A stretch of 10,044 nucleotides of DNA. Source: Pseudomonadota bacterium (GTDB taxonomy: Bacteria > Pseudomonadota > Alphaproteobacteria > UBA2136 > UBA6156). Positions 1-4,974 of this stretch are shown here, piece by piece. Location: assembly GCA_009927255.1 (NCBI GenBank), contig RFNJ01000176.1, forward strand, positions 1 to 10,044, in the 5' to 3' direction. A program made the translations under genes and the position numbers. The notes beneath the pieces are model-generated. The model ran no database searches, was not told the DNA's origin, and worked only from the letters and a program-made list of their open reading frames with translations. Each line of letters begins with the position of its first letter. Position 1 is the first letter of the stretch.

Positions 1-39
1 GCCATGCCCCGGGGTGACGTCCCACGGGTAGTGCTTCAT
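1..39 (-). CDS. Possible 5' end of a gene running off the left edge
   Basis: An ATG on the minus strand at 39-37 opens a frame that stays open to the window edge and reads MKHYPWDVTPGHG (13 residues). Ten of the 13 codons end in G or C, as expected for coding DNA here, and a TATAAT hexamer lies about 20 bases upstream (63-58). The gene would lie downstream of the glutathione S-transferase in the same direction, 49 bases past its stop. Only a weak GAG-type ribosome site precedes the ATG. I do not recognise the product. Thirteen codons are too few to exclude chance. Confidence 0.35.
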   Translation of the reverse strand, partial: MKHYPWDVTPGHG

Positions 40-51
40 ACTCAAGCAGTT

Positions 52-66
52 CTGTAAATTATACAG
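52..66 (-). promoter_or_regulatory. Candidate -10 box inside a small palindrome
   Basis: The sequence is CTGTA-aatta-TACAG, a perfect 5-bp inverted repeat. Its centre holds TATAAT on the minus strand (63-58), a consensus -10 hexamer pointing toward the possible gene start at 39. No good -35 box is visible 16-18 bases upstream (the best is GGTGTT-like around 86-81). If this is a promoter, the palindrome covering the -10 box would be a natural repressor site. The evidence is only the hexamer and the symmetry. Confidence 0.3.
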
Positions 67-88
67 CTGGCTATAGCACTAACACCAT

Positions 89-718
89 TTAGGCGGCGAT
101 GCCTTCGGCCTTCAAAGCCGCCTGCACCGCAGGGCGTTCGGCCATACGCTGCATGAAGCCTTGCAGGTTTTTCAGGTGGCCGGTTTCTAGCTTGATGGAG
201 TCGTAGTTGGTCCAGCGGGTGACGTTGTAGAGGTAGCCATCGGCTACGGTGAACTCTTTGCCCATTAGGTAGGGTTTTTGGGCCAGCACTTCATCGATGT
301 AGGCGTATTTTTTGGTGACCCGTTCTTTCCAAAACTTGCGGAAGTCGGCGGGCATATCTTGATTAAACAGCATGCCGGTACCTTTGTGCAGCTCGCTGGT
401 GATGTAATTGAGGTGCTCTTGCAAACGGCTGCGCTCCAGCGTGCCATTGGCGGGCGCCAGCTTTTTAGTTGGGGCTTGGTCGGCAATCCATTGCATAATC
501 GCCGGGCCTTCAGTCAGCACTTCACCATTGGGCAGGCGCAATGCGGGCACTGCACCTTTGGGGGCAATTTTGTAATAGTCTTCGCCGCTTTCGTGCAGCT
601 TGTGCTCTTTCAAGTTCACCCGCACCAAGTCAAAATCCAGGCCAGCTTCACGCAGGGCGATTTGTGGCCCCAGTGCGCAGGCGCCTTGGCTATAATAGAG
701 GGTTAATTTGTTGCTCAT
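89..718 (-). CDS. gstA: Glutathione S-transferase, beta class (GstA-like)
   Basis: A cytosolic enzyme that conjugates or reduces electrophilic substrates with glutathione. The 209 residues compare with about 201 in E. coli GstA. The N-terminal thioredoxin-like domain (about 1-84) begins LTLYYSQGACALGPQIALRE. Cys14 matches the catalytic/mixed-disulfide cysteine of beta-class enzymes. VPAL at 57-60 supplies the cis-proline and TEG at 69-71 the glutathione gamma-glutamyl contact. The helical C-terminal domain carries ELHKG with His111 (equivalent to the active-site His of GstA), the FTVADGYLY N-capping box at 156-164 and FMQRMAERPAVQAAL near the end. The ATG has a good ribosome site, AGGAGA, at 731-726, 7 nt away. 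It is divergent from an ArsR-type regulator and appears to share a palindromic operator with it, so it may be induced by a ligand or stress sensed by that protein. The true substrate is unknown. Confidence 0.96.
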   Translation of the reverse strand: MSNKLTLYYSQGACALGPQIALREAGLDFDLVRVNLKEHKLHESGEDYYKIAPKGAVPALRLPNGEVLTEGPAIMQWIADQAPTKKLAPANGTLERSRLQEHLNYITSELHKGTGMLFNQDMPADFRKFWKERVTKKYAYIDEVLAQKPYLMGKEFTVADGYLYNVTRWTNYDSIKLETGHLKNLQGFMQRMAERPAVQAALKAEGIAA

Positions 719-765
719 GTTTGTTTCTCCTATTGTTTCTGTTACTCCCTACCACCAACGCAGGC

Positions 766-794
766 ACTCTAACATCTATTTTTCATTATTTCAA
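766..794 (-). promoter_or_regulatory. Promoter of the glutathione S-transferase gene
   Basis: On the minus strand, TTGAAA at 794-789 (5 of 6 to the sigma70 -35 consensus) is followed by a 17-base spacer and TAGAGT at 771-766 (4 of 6 to TATAAT). Transcription would start near 760, giving a leader of about 40 bases with the AGGAGA ribosome site. The -35 box lies inside the left arm of the 788-814 palindrome, so a protein bound there would block it. Confidence 0.55.
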
Positions 795-814
795 TAAAAA
801 TGATATATTGAAAT
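788..814. promoter_or_regulatory. Shared palindromic operator between the GST and ArsR genes
   Basis: ATTTCAATA (788-796) and TATTGAAAT (806-814) are perfect 9-bp inverted arms around a 9-base AT-rich centre. TTTCAT (781-786) and ATGAAA (813-818) add a further, one-base-offset symmetry. ArsR-family dimers bind AT-rich imperfect dyads of this size overlapping their own promoters. Each arm contains a TTGAAA -35 box for one of the two divergent promoters. The inference is that the adjacent ArsR protein represses both itself and the transferase from this one site. Binding has not been shown. Confidence 0.65.
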
Positions 815-836
815 GAAATGTTTTCTACATTATAAT
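808..836 (+). promoter_or_regulatory. Promoter of the ArsR-type regulator gene
   Basis: TTGAAA (808-813), a 17-base spacer and a perfect TATAAT (831-836) form a near-consensus sigma70 promoter. The predicted start of transcription is about 842-844, at the ATG at 843. The -35 box is in the right arm of the 788-814 palindrome, as expected for autorepression. Because the -10 box lies downstream of the alternative ATG at 813, this promoter cannot serve that start. Confidence 0.65.
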
Positions 837-842
837 AAGCTT

Positions 843-1160
843 ATGAAAAACTTTACCCACCCGCGCGCTGAGGACTTTAGCTTGCCTGCTGTGTTGGCAG
901 CGTTGGGTGATCCTCACCGCTTGGCGTTGGTTAAGCAGTTGGCCAGTTGCCCTAAAGGTACCCCGATGAACTGCGCCAAGGCGGCGGAAACTTTGGCCAA
1001 TATCCCCCTTTCCACCCGCCACCACCATTTGCGCATTTTGCGTGAATCGGGCGTGATTTTAAGCCAGCGCAAGGGCGTGGAAGTACTGAACAGTTTGCGC
1101 AAGGTGGAGCTGGAACAACGCTTCCCCGGCTTGCTAAAGAATATACTGAAGCAAGGCTAG
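843..1160 (+). CDS. ArsR-family winged-helix transcriptional regulator
   Basis: A small DNA-binding repressor, 105 residues from the ATG at 843, typical for ArsR/SmtB proteins. LGDPHRLALVKQLA (21-34) is the family's first conserved helix. PLSTRHHHLRILRESGVI (55-72) is the recognition helix, and SQRKGVEVLNSL (74-85) is the beta wing. Two cysteines, Cys36 and Cys44, lie just before the third helix. No CxC metal site of the classic ArsR/CadC type is present, so thiol or electrophile sensing is possible but inferred. The frame is open back to an ATG at 813, but that ATG lies inside the operator arm and upstream of the -10 box, so 843 is preferred. No Shine-Dalgarno precedes 843 and the predicted transcript starts there, suggesting a leaderless mRNA. 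It probably controls itself and the divergent transferase gene. Confidence 0.9.
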   Translation: MKNFTHPRAEDFSLPAVLAALGDPHRLALVKQLASCPKGTPMNCAKAAETLANIPLSTRHHHLRILRESGVILSQRKGVEVLNSLRKVELEQRFPGLLKNILKQG

Positions 1161-1193
1161 CCAAGCCGGATAAACTGGCCTATAAACGGCGCC

Positions 1194-1793
1194 ATGCTCA
1201 CTGCTTTCAAACCCATTCGCCAGCTTTATGACTGGACCCTTGGCCTTGCCGCCCACAAACATGCCAGCTGGGCCTTGTGCGGTATTTCATTCGCTGAAAG
1301 TTCGTTCTTTCCGATTCCACCAGATTTGATGCTTATTCCAATGACCATCGCCAACCGCGCCAAGGCGTGGTGGTATGCGACCATTTGTACGGCCAGTTCC
1401 GTAGCAGGTGGCTTGGCTGGTTATGCGATTGGTTACTTTGCGTTTGAATATATTGGCGCGCCGATTATTGCTTTTTATGGTCTGACGGAGCAAATGGCGG
1501 GCTTTCAGCAATCCTACTCTGAACATGGCCTGCTGATTGTGCTGATTGCCGGCTTTACCCCCCTGCCCTACAAGCTGATTACGATTGCTTCGGGCGTGTT
1601 TAGCTATGCGTTGCTGCCGTTTACGATTGCTTCTATCGTTTCGCGCGGGGCACGGTTCTTTTTGGTGGCAGGGCTGCTGTATTTCTTTGGCCAACCCATC
1701 CGCACCTTCATTGAAAAGCACTTTGAACTGCTCACCATCGCCTTTACGCTTGCGTTGATTGGTGGGTTTGTGGCGATTAAGTATCTGATATAA
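1194..1793 (+). CDS. YqaA/DedA-family (VTT domain) inner-membrane protein
   Basis: A polytopic membrane protein of 199 residues in the SNARE-associated/VTT superfamily. Family members are linked to membrane homeostasis and, in some cases, lipid-carrier flipping. What this short YqaA-like branch does is not established. Signature stretches are FAESSFFPIPPDLMLIPM (33-50), with the acidic residue and PIPP re-entrant motif, GFTPLPYKLITIASGV (120-135), with the second helix-breaking proline motif, and SRGARFF (150-156). Hydrophobic segments lie around 24-50, 61-95, 112-135, 140-165 and 178-198. It starts 33 bases after the ArsR gene on the same strand with no evident promoter or strong ribosome site between, so it may be cotranscribed with the regulator. 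A terminator follows the stop. Functional linkage to the GST is not shown. Confidence 0.88.
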   Translation: MLTAFKPIRQLYDWTLGLAAHKHASWALCGISFAESSFFPIPPDLMLIPMTIANRAKAWWYATICTASSVAGGLAGYAIGYFAFEYIGAPIIAFYGLTEQMAGFQQSYSEHGLLIVLIAGFTPLPYKLITIASGVFSYALLPFTIASIVSRGARFFLVAGLLYFFGQPIRTFIEKHFELLTIAFTLALIGGFVAIKYLI

Positions 1794-1811
1794 ATCTATA
1801 CTAGGACTTAG

Positions 1812-1840
1812 AAAGGGGGCGATGCCCCCTTTTGCTATTT
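1812..1840 (+). terminator. Rho-independent terminator after the YqaA-like gene
   Basis: AAAGGGGGC (1812-1820) and GCCCCCTTT (1824-1832) form a perfect 9-bp stem with a GAT loop, followed by TTTTGCTATTTT. The strong GC stem and T-rich tail fit an intrinsic terminator for the plus-strand genes. It lies 13 bases beyond the stop of the convergent OmpA-like gene. In that direction the tail (TTTCTAAG) is weaker, so it may act only partly on that transcript. Confidence 0.85.
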
Positions 1841-1853
1841 TGGCGTTACGTAA

Positions 1854-3233
1854 CTAGACGTTATCGCCGAGCCAGCCTTCAGGCTTTTTGGAGGCTGGGA
1901 GTTGGCGTTGTTCCAGCTCTTCCTTCAGGCCTTCCAGTTCGGGCATGGGGGCGGTGGGGCTGGCAACTTTAGGTTCTCCAGACTTGGCCCACCAGGGTTT
2001 TTCGATTTTGCTGGGGGTGGCTTCGGCTTTTTTGGCTTCGGGTTTCACCTTTGGCGCTTTGGGCTTGGCGGGGGTGGCTTCGGCGGTTGGCATCGCTTTG
2101 AGTTCGTAGGGCAATGCGGTGCCGGGGTGGAATTCGACGCGGCGGTTTGCGGCGCGGCCTGCGCGGGTGTTGTTGCTGGCGACGGGGTAGGCTTCGCCGT
2201 AGCCCACCGCTTTGAGGCGCTGCTTTTCGACGCCTTGGCGCATCAGGCCGCGCAGGGTGGATTCCGCCCGTTGTTGGCTGAGCCATTTGTTGTAGAGCGG
2301 GCTGCCGGTGACGTCGGTGAAGCCAGCGAGCACCATCGATTCGGTGGCGCAGGACTTGAGCGCGCCTGCCACTTTGGTGAGGGTGGGTTGGTGGCTGGCG
2401 TTGAGGTCGGCTTTATCGAAAGCGAACATCAGCTTTTCGGTTTTGGTGTTGGCGACATCGGCGCAGGTGCCAGCGGCGGGTTCGAGGAGGTTGATTTGGC
2501 TGGCGTCGGTGGTTGTGGTGGATTCTTCGCTGATAACGGGAACTGTTGGAGTTACCGTTTCCACCGCGAAGGCGACTTTGTAGGCTTCGGGCAGGGTGGC
2601 TTTGATGGCGTTTTCCATTTGGCTGGCGAACTGTTCATCCAGCACGGTGCCGCTGACCATAATTTCGGTGCCCGCCAGCGTGATGGTCGCCTCTTCTAAA
2701 TTCGTGATGTTAAACAGCACGGTGCCTGCGGCGGTGCGCCAGCCGGCGGGGGCGCCTTCGATGACGGCGAGGTTGGCGCTATCGACATTTTTGACGCCGT
2801 TGTAGTGGGTGGCGGCCAAGCGCAGCAGCACGGCTTTGTCGGCTTCGCTGGCGACGTTGCCACTTAGGGTTACTTTTTCACCTTGTTTGGCGATGGTGAG
2901 GGTGTAGGCTTTGGCCAGTTGGCGGGCGGTTTTGCTGAGGACTTCGGTGCCGCTGGCGAGGGTGAGATTATCCTGCACTTGTGCCACGCCGAACACGCGG
3001 GAGGCGGCGGTGAGGGCTTTGGTGCGGGATTCTTCAGATGGGGCGACACCGCTGAGGGTGACTTTGCGGCCTTCGACGGCGACATCGGCCCACAGCAGGC
3101 CTTGTTCGGCCAGGGCGGTGGTGGCGCGGTTGGCGATGTCTTGCTCGATTTTCGGGCTTAGCCAGCGCACGCCCAAAACCATGGCATAAACCATGACGGC
3201 CAAGACGGCGGCGGTGAGAAGGAGGCGACTCAT
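1854..3233 (-). CDS. Membrane-anchored OmpA-like protein with BON-type repeats
   Basis: An envelope protein of 459 residues predicted to tie a membrane to peptidoglycan. Residues 3-22 are a single hydrophobic N-terminal helix with no obvious cleavage site. BON-type alpha/beta repeats follow at about 35-92 and 97-157, with a more diverged one at 166-226. BON domains are thought to contact membranes. The OmpA-C domain spans about 265-368: AFDKADLN (271-278), FTDVTGS (305-311), LSQQRA (318-323) and GRAANRRVEF (359-368). Asp307 and Arg322, 15 residues apart, match the pair that binds diaminopimelate in OmpA homologues. The usual HTD is FTD here. Cys257 and Cys295 could form a disulfide. A Pro/Lys/Ala/Glu-rich tail covers 370-459. 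The frame extends to 3284, but ATG 3233 has an AGGA site about 11 nt upstream and the longer start would overlap a candidate promoter, so 3233 is chosen. Confidence 0.88.
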   Translation of the reverse strand: MSRLLLTAAVLAVMVYAMVLGVRWLSPKIEQDIANRATTALAEQGLLWADVAVEGRKVTLSGVAPSEESRTKALTAASRVFGVAQVQDNLTLASGTEVLSKTARQLAKAYTLTIAKQGEKVTLSGNVASEADKAVLLRLAATHYNGVKNVDSANLAVIEGAPAGWRTAAGTVLFNITNLEEATITLAGTEIMVSGTVLDEQFASQMENAIKATLPEAYKVAFAVETVTPTVPVISEESTTTTDASQINLLEPAAGTCADVANTKTEKLMFAFDKADLNASHQPTLTKVAGALKSCATESMVLAGFTDVTGSPLYNKWLSQQRAESTLRGLMRQGVEKQRLKAVGYGEAYPVASNNTRAGRAANRRVEFHPGTALPYELKAMPTAEATPAKPKAPKVKPEAKKAEATPSKIEKPWWAKSGEPKVASPTAPMPELEGLKEELEQRQLPASKKPEGWLGDNV

Positions 3234-3275
3234 GTGTGGGACTTTCCTGTTATAAATTGCATGTTGTATGCGGCG

Positions 3276-3303
3276 AGTATGCAAGGATGTGCGGATTTGG
3301 CAA
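3276..3303 (-). promoter_or_regulatory. Candidate promoter of the OmpA-like gene
   Basis: On the minus strand, TTGCCA (3303-3298; 5 of 6 to TTGACA) is followed by 16 bases and CATACT (3281-3276; 4 of 6 to TATAAT). Transcription would begin near 3270, giving a leader of roughly 37 bases to ATG 3233. An inverted repeat, TTGCAT (3257-3262) and ATGCAA (3279-3284), overlaps the -10 and start region and could be a regulatory site. The match is moderate. Confidence 0.35.
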
Positions 3304-3333
3304 CAGATGTGCTTATTGGGGAGGCAGGGAAGT

Positions 3334-3389
3334 GTGACCGGATGACGGGGTGACCGGATGACAGGGTAACCGGATGACAGGGTAACCGG
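3334..3389. repeat. Tandem octamer array, seven units (left of the ABC cassette)
   Basis: Seven contiguous 8-base units: GTGACCGG, ATGACGGG, GTGACCGG, ATGACAGG, GTAACCGG, ATGACAGG, GTAACCGG. The pattern is RTRACCGG with GT- and AT-starting units alternating, so it also reads as a 16-base period. It lies in the intergenic space between the divergent OmpA-like and permease genes, about 70 bases before the permease ATG. A related array lies just past the far end of the same cassette. It is not a CRISPR array, because there are no spacers. Confidence 0.9.
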
Positions 3390-3457
3390 TTTGGGTTTGG
3401 TGGTTATTTGGGGGGCGGTTGGGTTGTTTTTGGCTTGGGGGTGAGTGAAGATGGGGC
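3390..3457 (+). other. G/T-rich leader before the ABC permease
   Basis: Of 68 bases, 60 are G or T, with only 3 C and 5 A. It includes runs of six, five and four G and several T runs. No convincing sigma70 promoter is visible. Four G-tracts of three or more occur, but one loop is longer than a canonical G-quadruplex allows. The transcript leader would be unusually poor in C and A and so mostly unstructured apart from G-U pairing. Confidence 0.5.
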
Positions 3458-4129
3458 ATGTTGATGACCGCTTTGGAGATTATTTGGGAATATCGGGTGG
3501 CTTTTGGGCAAGGGCTGTTGGTGACGTTGCAGATGTCGGCAATTATATGGCTGCTGGGGATTGGTTTGGGCACGTTGCTGGGGTGGTATGCGGCGGGGCA
3601 CACCAGCAGTGTGGGGCGCACCATTCGGGTTGTGGCATTTGTGCTTTCGGGCGTGCCGACCATTGTATTTTTGTTTTGGCTGCACTACCCCGCGCAGGCG
3701 ATGGCGGGAGTGGTGATTGACCCGTTTTATACCGCGGTGCTGACATTTGTGATTTTGAATATTATTGGGGTTTCGGACATTGTGCGCGGGGCGTTGGAGG
3801 ATTTCCCCAAGCACTACGCGGTGGCGGCGCGGGTGTGTGGGATGAGTGAGCGGCAGACGTTCCGGTATATTCAGTTGCCGCTGCTGCTGCGGGGGATTAT
3901 TCCCGGACTGCTGATGCTGCAAATTACCATGCTGCATACCACTCTTTTTGCCAGTTTGATTAGTGTGGAGGAGGTGTTTAGGGTAGCACAACGGATTAAC
4001 GCGATGATTTATAAGCCGGTGGAGATTTATACCGCGCTGGGGATTTTCTTTTTGTGCATCAGCCTGCCGGTGAATGGGTTGGCGATTTATTTGAAAAACC
4101 GCTTTACGCGGGATGTGAGTGAGAGGTAG
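3458..4129 (+). CDS. ABC transporter permease, polar amino acid type (HisM/GlnP-like)
   Basis: An inner-membrane channel subunit of an importer, 223 residues, the usual size for this family. The N-terminal GLLVTLQMSAIIWLLGIGLG (19-38) matches the G-x-x-x-TL-x-x-S opening typical of polar amino acid permeases. The cytoplasmic coupling loop is AVAARVCGMSERQTFRYIQLP-like at 121-141, with Gly128 and Pro141 of the EAA motif, where the ATPase docks. About five membrane segments are visible (about 18-46, 55-77, 90-108, 143-165, 188-212). Start choice is between ATG 3458 and ATG 3464; neither has a strong ribosome site. The ATPase gene follows after 2 nt. No substrate-binding protein is encoded in the window, so the substrate cannot be named. 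In such systems two permease chains form the channel, so this one may act as a homodimer or with an unlinked partner. Confidence 0.92.
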   Translation: MLMTALEIIWEYRVAFGQGLLVTLQMSAIIWLLGIGLGTLLGWYAAGHTSSVGRTIRVVAFVLSGVPTIVFLFWLHYPAQAMAGVVIDPFYTAVLTFVILNIIGVSDIVRGALEDFPKHYAVAARVCGMSERQTFRYIQLPLLLRGIIPGLLMLQITMLHTTLFASLISVEEVFRVAQRINAMIYKPVEIYTALGIFFLCISLPVNGLAIYLKNRFTRDVSER

Positions 4130-4131
4130 CC

Positions 4132-4860
4132 ATGCTGAAAGCCACGAATTTGGGGTTGCGGTTTGGGGGGCGGGAGGTTTTGCGTGGGCTGAATTTGACG
4201 ATTGAGCCGGGGGAGATTGTGACGGTGATTGGACCGAGTGGCGCGGGGAAGACCAGTTTGCTGAAGTGCCTTTCGCTGTTGGAGCACCCCACCAGCGGCA
4301 ACTTGCAGGTGGATGGCGAGGGGTATGCTTTTCCGTGGCCGGAAGACAAGAAACTGGTGGCGCCGTGGCCGATGCTGACGGTGGTATTTCAGCAGCTGTT
4401 TTTATGGCCGCACTTAACCCTGCGCGAGAATATTTTGCTGCCCCATGCCGCTGCCGCCAAGCACCCCCCTGCCCGCGATTTTAACCGCGTGGTGGAGGTG
4501 CTGGAGATGGCGGAGTTTTTAGACCGTTACCCTAACCAAGTTTCCGGCGGGCAACGCCAACGCTGTGCCCTGGCCCGCGCGATTTTGCTAAAACCGCGCT
4601 ACCTGCTGCTGGATGAAATTACCAGTGCGCTGGATGTGTTGCAGGTGGCGAAAATTACCGGATTTCTGCCCGAACTGGCCAAGCAAGGGATTGGCATGTT
4701 GCTGGTGACCCACCTGCTGAACTTTGCCCGCCACACCAGCGACAAGGTGCTGTATTTGGAGAATGGCGCGATTGTGGAGAGTGGCAGCAAGAGCATTTTG
4801 AGCAAGCCAAAGACGCCGCAGTTGCGGGCGTTTTTGCGGGCGGCGGAGGTGGCGAGTTAG
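4132..4860 (+). CDS. ABC transporter ATP-binding protein, polar amino acid type (GlnQ/HisP-like)
   Basis: A cytoplasmic ATPase of 242 residues that powers the adjacent permease. All nucleotide-binding motifs are intact: Walker A GPSGAGKT (34-41), Q-loop Gln87 in VVFQQLFLWPHLT, signature SGGQRQR (138-144), Walker B YLLLDE (157-162), D-loop SALD (165-168) and H-loop His194. The Q-loop stretch ending PHLT is characteristic of the amino-acid importer branch. The segment 61-82 between Walker A and the Q-loop is diverged and rich in Pro and Trp. The ATG lies 2 nt past the permease stop, with GAGAGG within the permease's last codons as ribosome site, indicating translational coupling. Codon choice shifts within the gene: G-ending codons dominate the first third and C-ending codons the middle. 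A tandem octamer array begins just after the stop. Confidence 0.95.
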   Translation: MLKATNLGLRFGGREVLRGLNLTIEPGEIVTVIGPSGAGKTSLLKCLSLLEHPTSGNLQVDGEGYAFPWPEDKKLVAPWPMLTVVFQQLFLWPHLTLRENILLPHAAAAKHPPARDFNRVVEVLEMAEFLDRYPNQVSGGQRQRCALARAILLKPRYLLLDEITSALDVLQVAKITGFLPELAKQGIGMLLVTHLLNFARHTSDKVLYLENGAIVESGSKSILSKPKTPQLRAFLRAAEVAS

Positions 4861-4864
4861 CCGG

Positions 4865-4904
4865 GTGGTCGGATGACTGGGTTACCTGATGACCGGGTGA
4901 CGGG
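4865..4904. repeat. Tandem octamer array, five degenerate units (right of the ABC cassette)
   Basis: Five contiguous 8-base units: GTGGTCGG, ATGACTGG, GTTACCTG, ATGACCGG, GTGACGGG. They follow the same RTRACCGG pattern and the same GT/AT alternation as the array at 3334-3389, with more substitutions. The stop codon region just before it (GTTAGCCGG, 4856-4864) resembles one more unit with a single inserted base. The array lies between the ATPase stop and a terminator hairpin. Confidence 0.8.
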
Positions 4905-4914
4905 TATAAAAAGG

Positions 4915-4957
4915 CCCCCCGCCTTGCGCTTTTGGCGCTTGGCGGGGGGTATTTTTT
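4915..4957. terminator. Strong bidirectional terminator between convergent genes
   Basis: CCCCCCGCC (4915-4923) pairs with GGCGGGGGG (4941-4949). Inside, after a TT/TT mismatch, GCGC (4926-4929) pairs with GCGC (4935-4938) around a TTTTG loop. On the plus strand it is followed by TATTTTTT. On the minus strand the equivalent tail is CCTTTTTATA. It can therefore end both the ABC cassette transcript and that of the convergent membrane-protein gene. Confidence 0.9.
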
Positions 4958-4974
4958 GAGGGCAGATTGCTGCC

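Noticed and set aside
29..81. Nested inverted repeats as an integron attC site or a small structured RNA
   Set aside because: No attC core motifs, and the stems (7 bp outer, 5 bp inner) are short enough to arise by chance in this stretch.
278..706. A 142-codon plus-strand open frame opposite the glutathione S-transferase
   Set aside because: It is fully covered by the well-supported transferase on the other strand, with no independent motif.
813..842. ATG at 813 as the start of the ArsR-type gene
   Set aside because: It lies inside the operator arm and upstream of a near-consensus -10 box (831-836), so the predicted mRNA would not contain it.
1902..2699. A 265-codon plus-strand open frame, Gly/Phe-rich, opposite the OmpA-like gene
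   Set aside because: It is antisense to a gene with clear OmpA and BON motifs. Its Gly/Phe/Ala-rich composition is what the complement of that gene's codon bias produces, and no homology-like motif is visible.
3234..3284. Upstream start (3284) for the OmpA-like gene, adding MHTRRIQ and ten further residues
   Set aside because: It would put a charged stretch before the membrane helix and overlap a candidate promoter. The ATG at 3233 has its own AGGA ribosome site.
3334..3389. Octamer array as a CRISPR array
   Set aside because: Units are contiguous, only 8 bases long and without spacers, and no cas gene is present.
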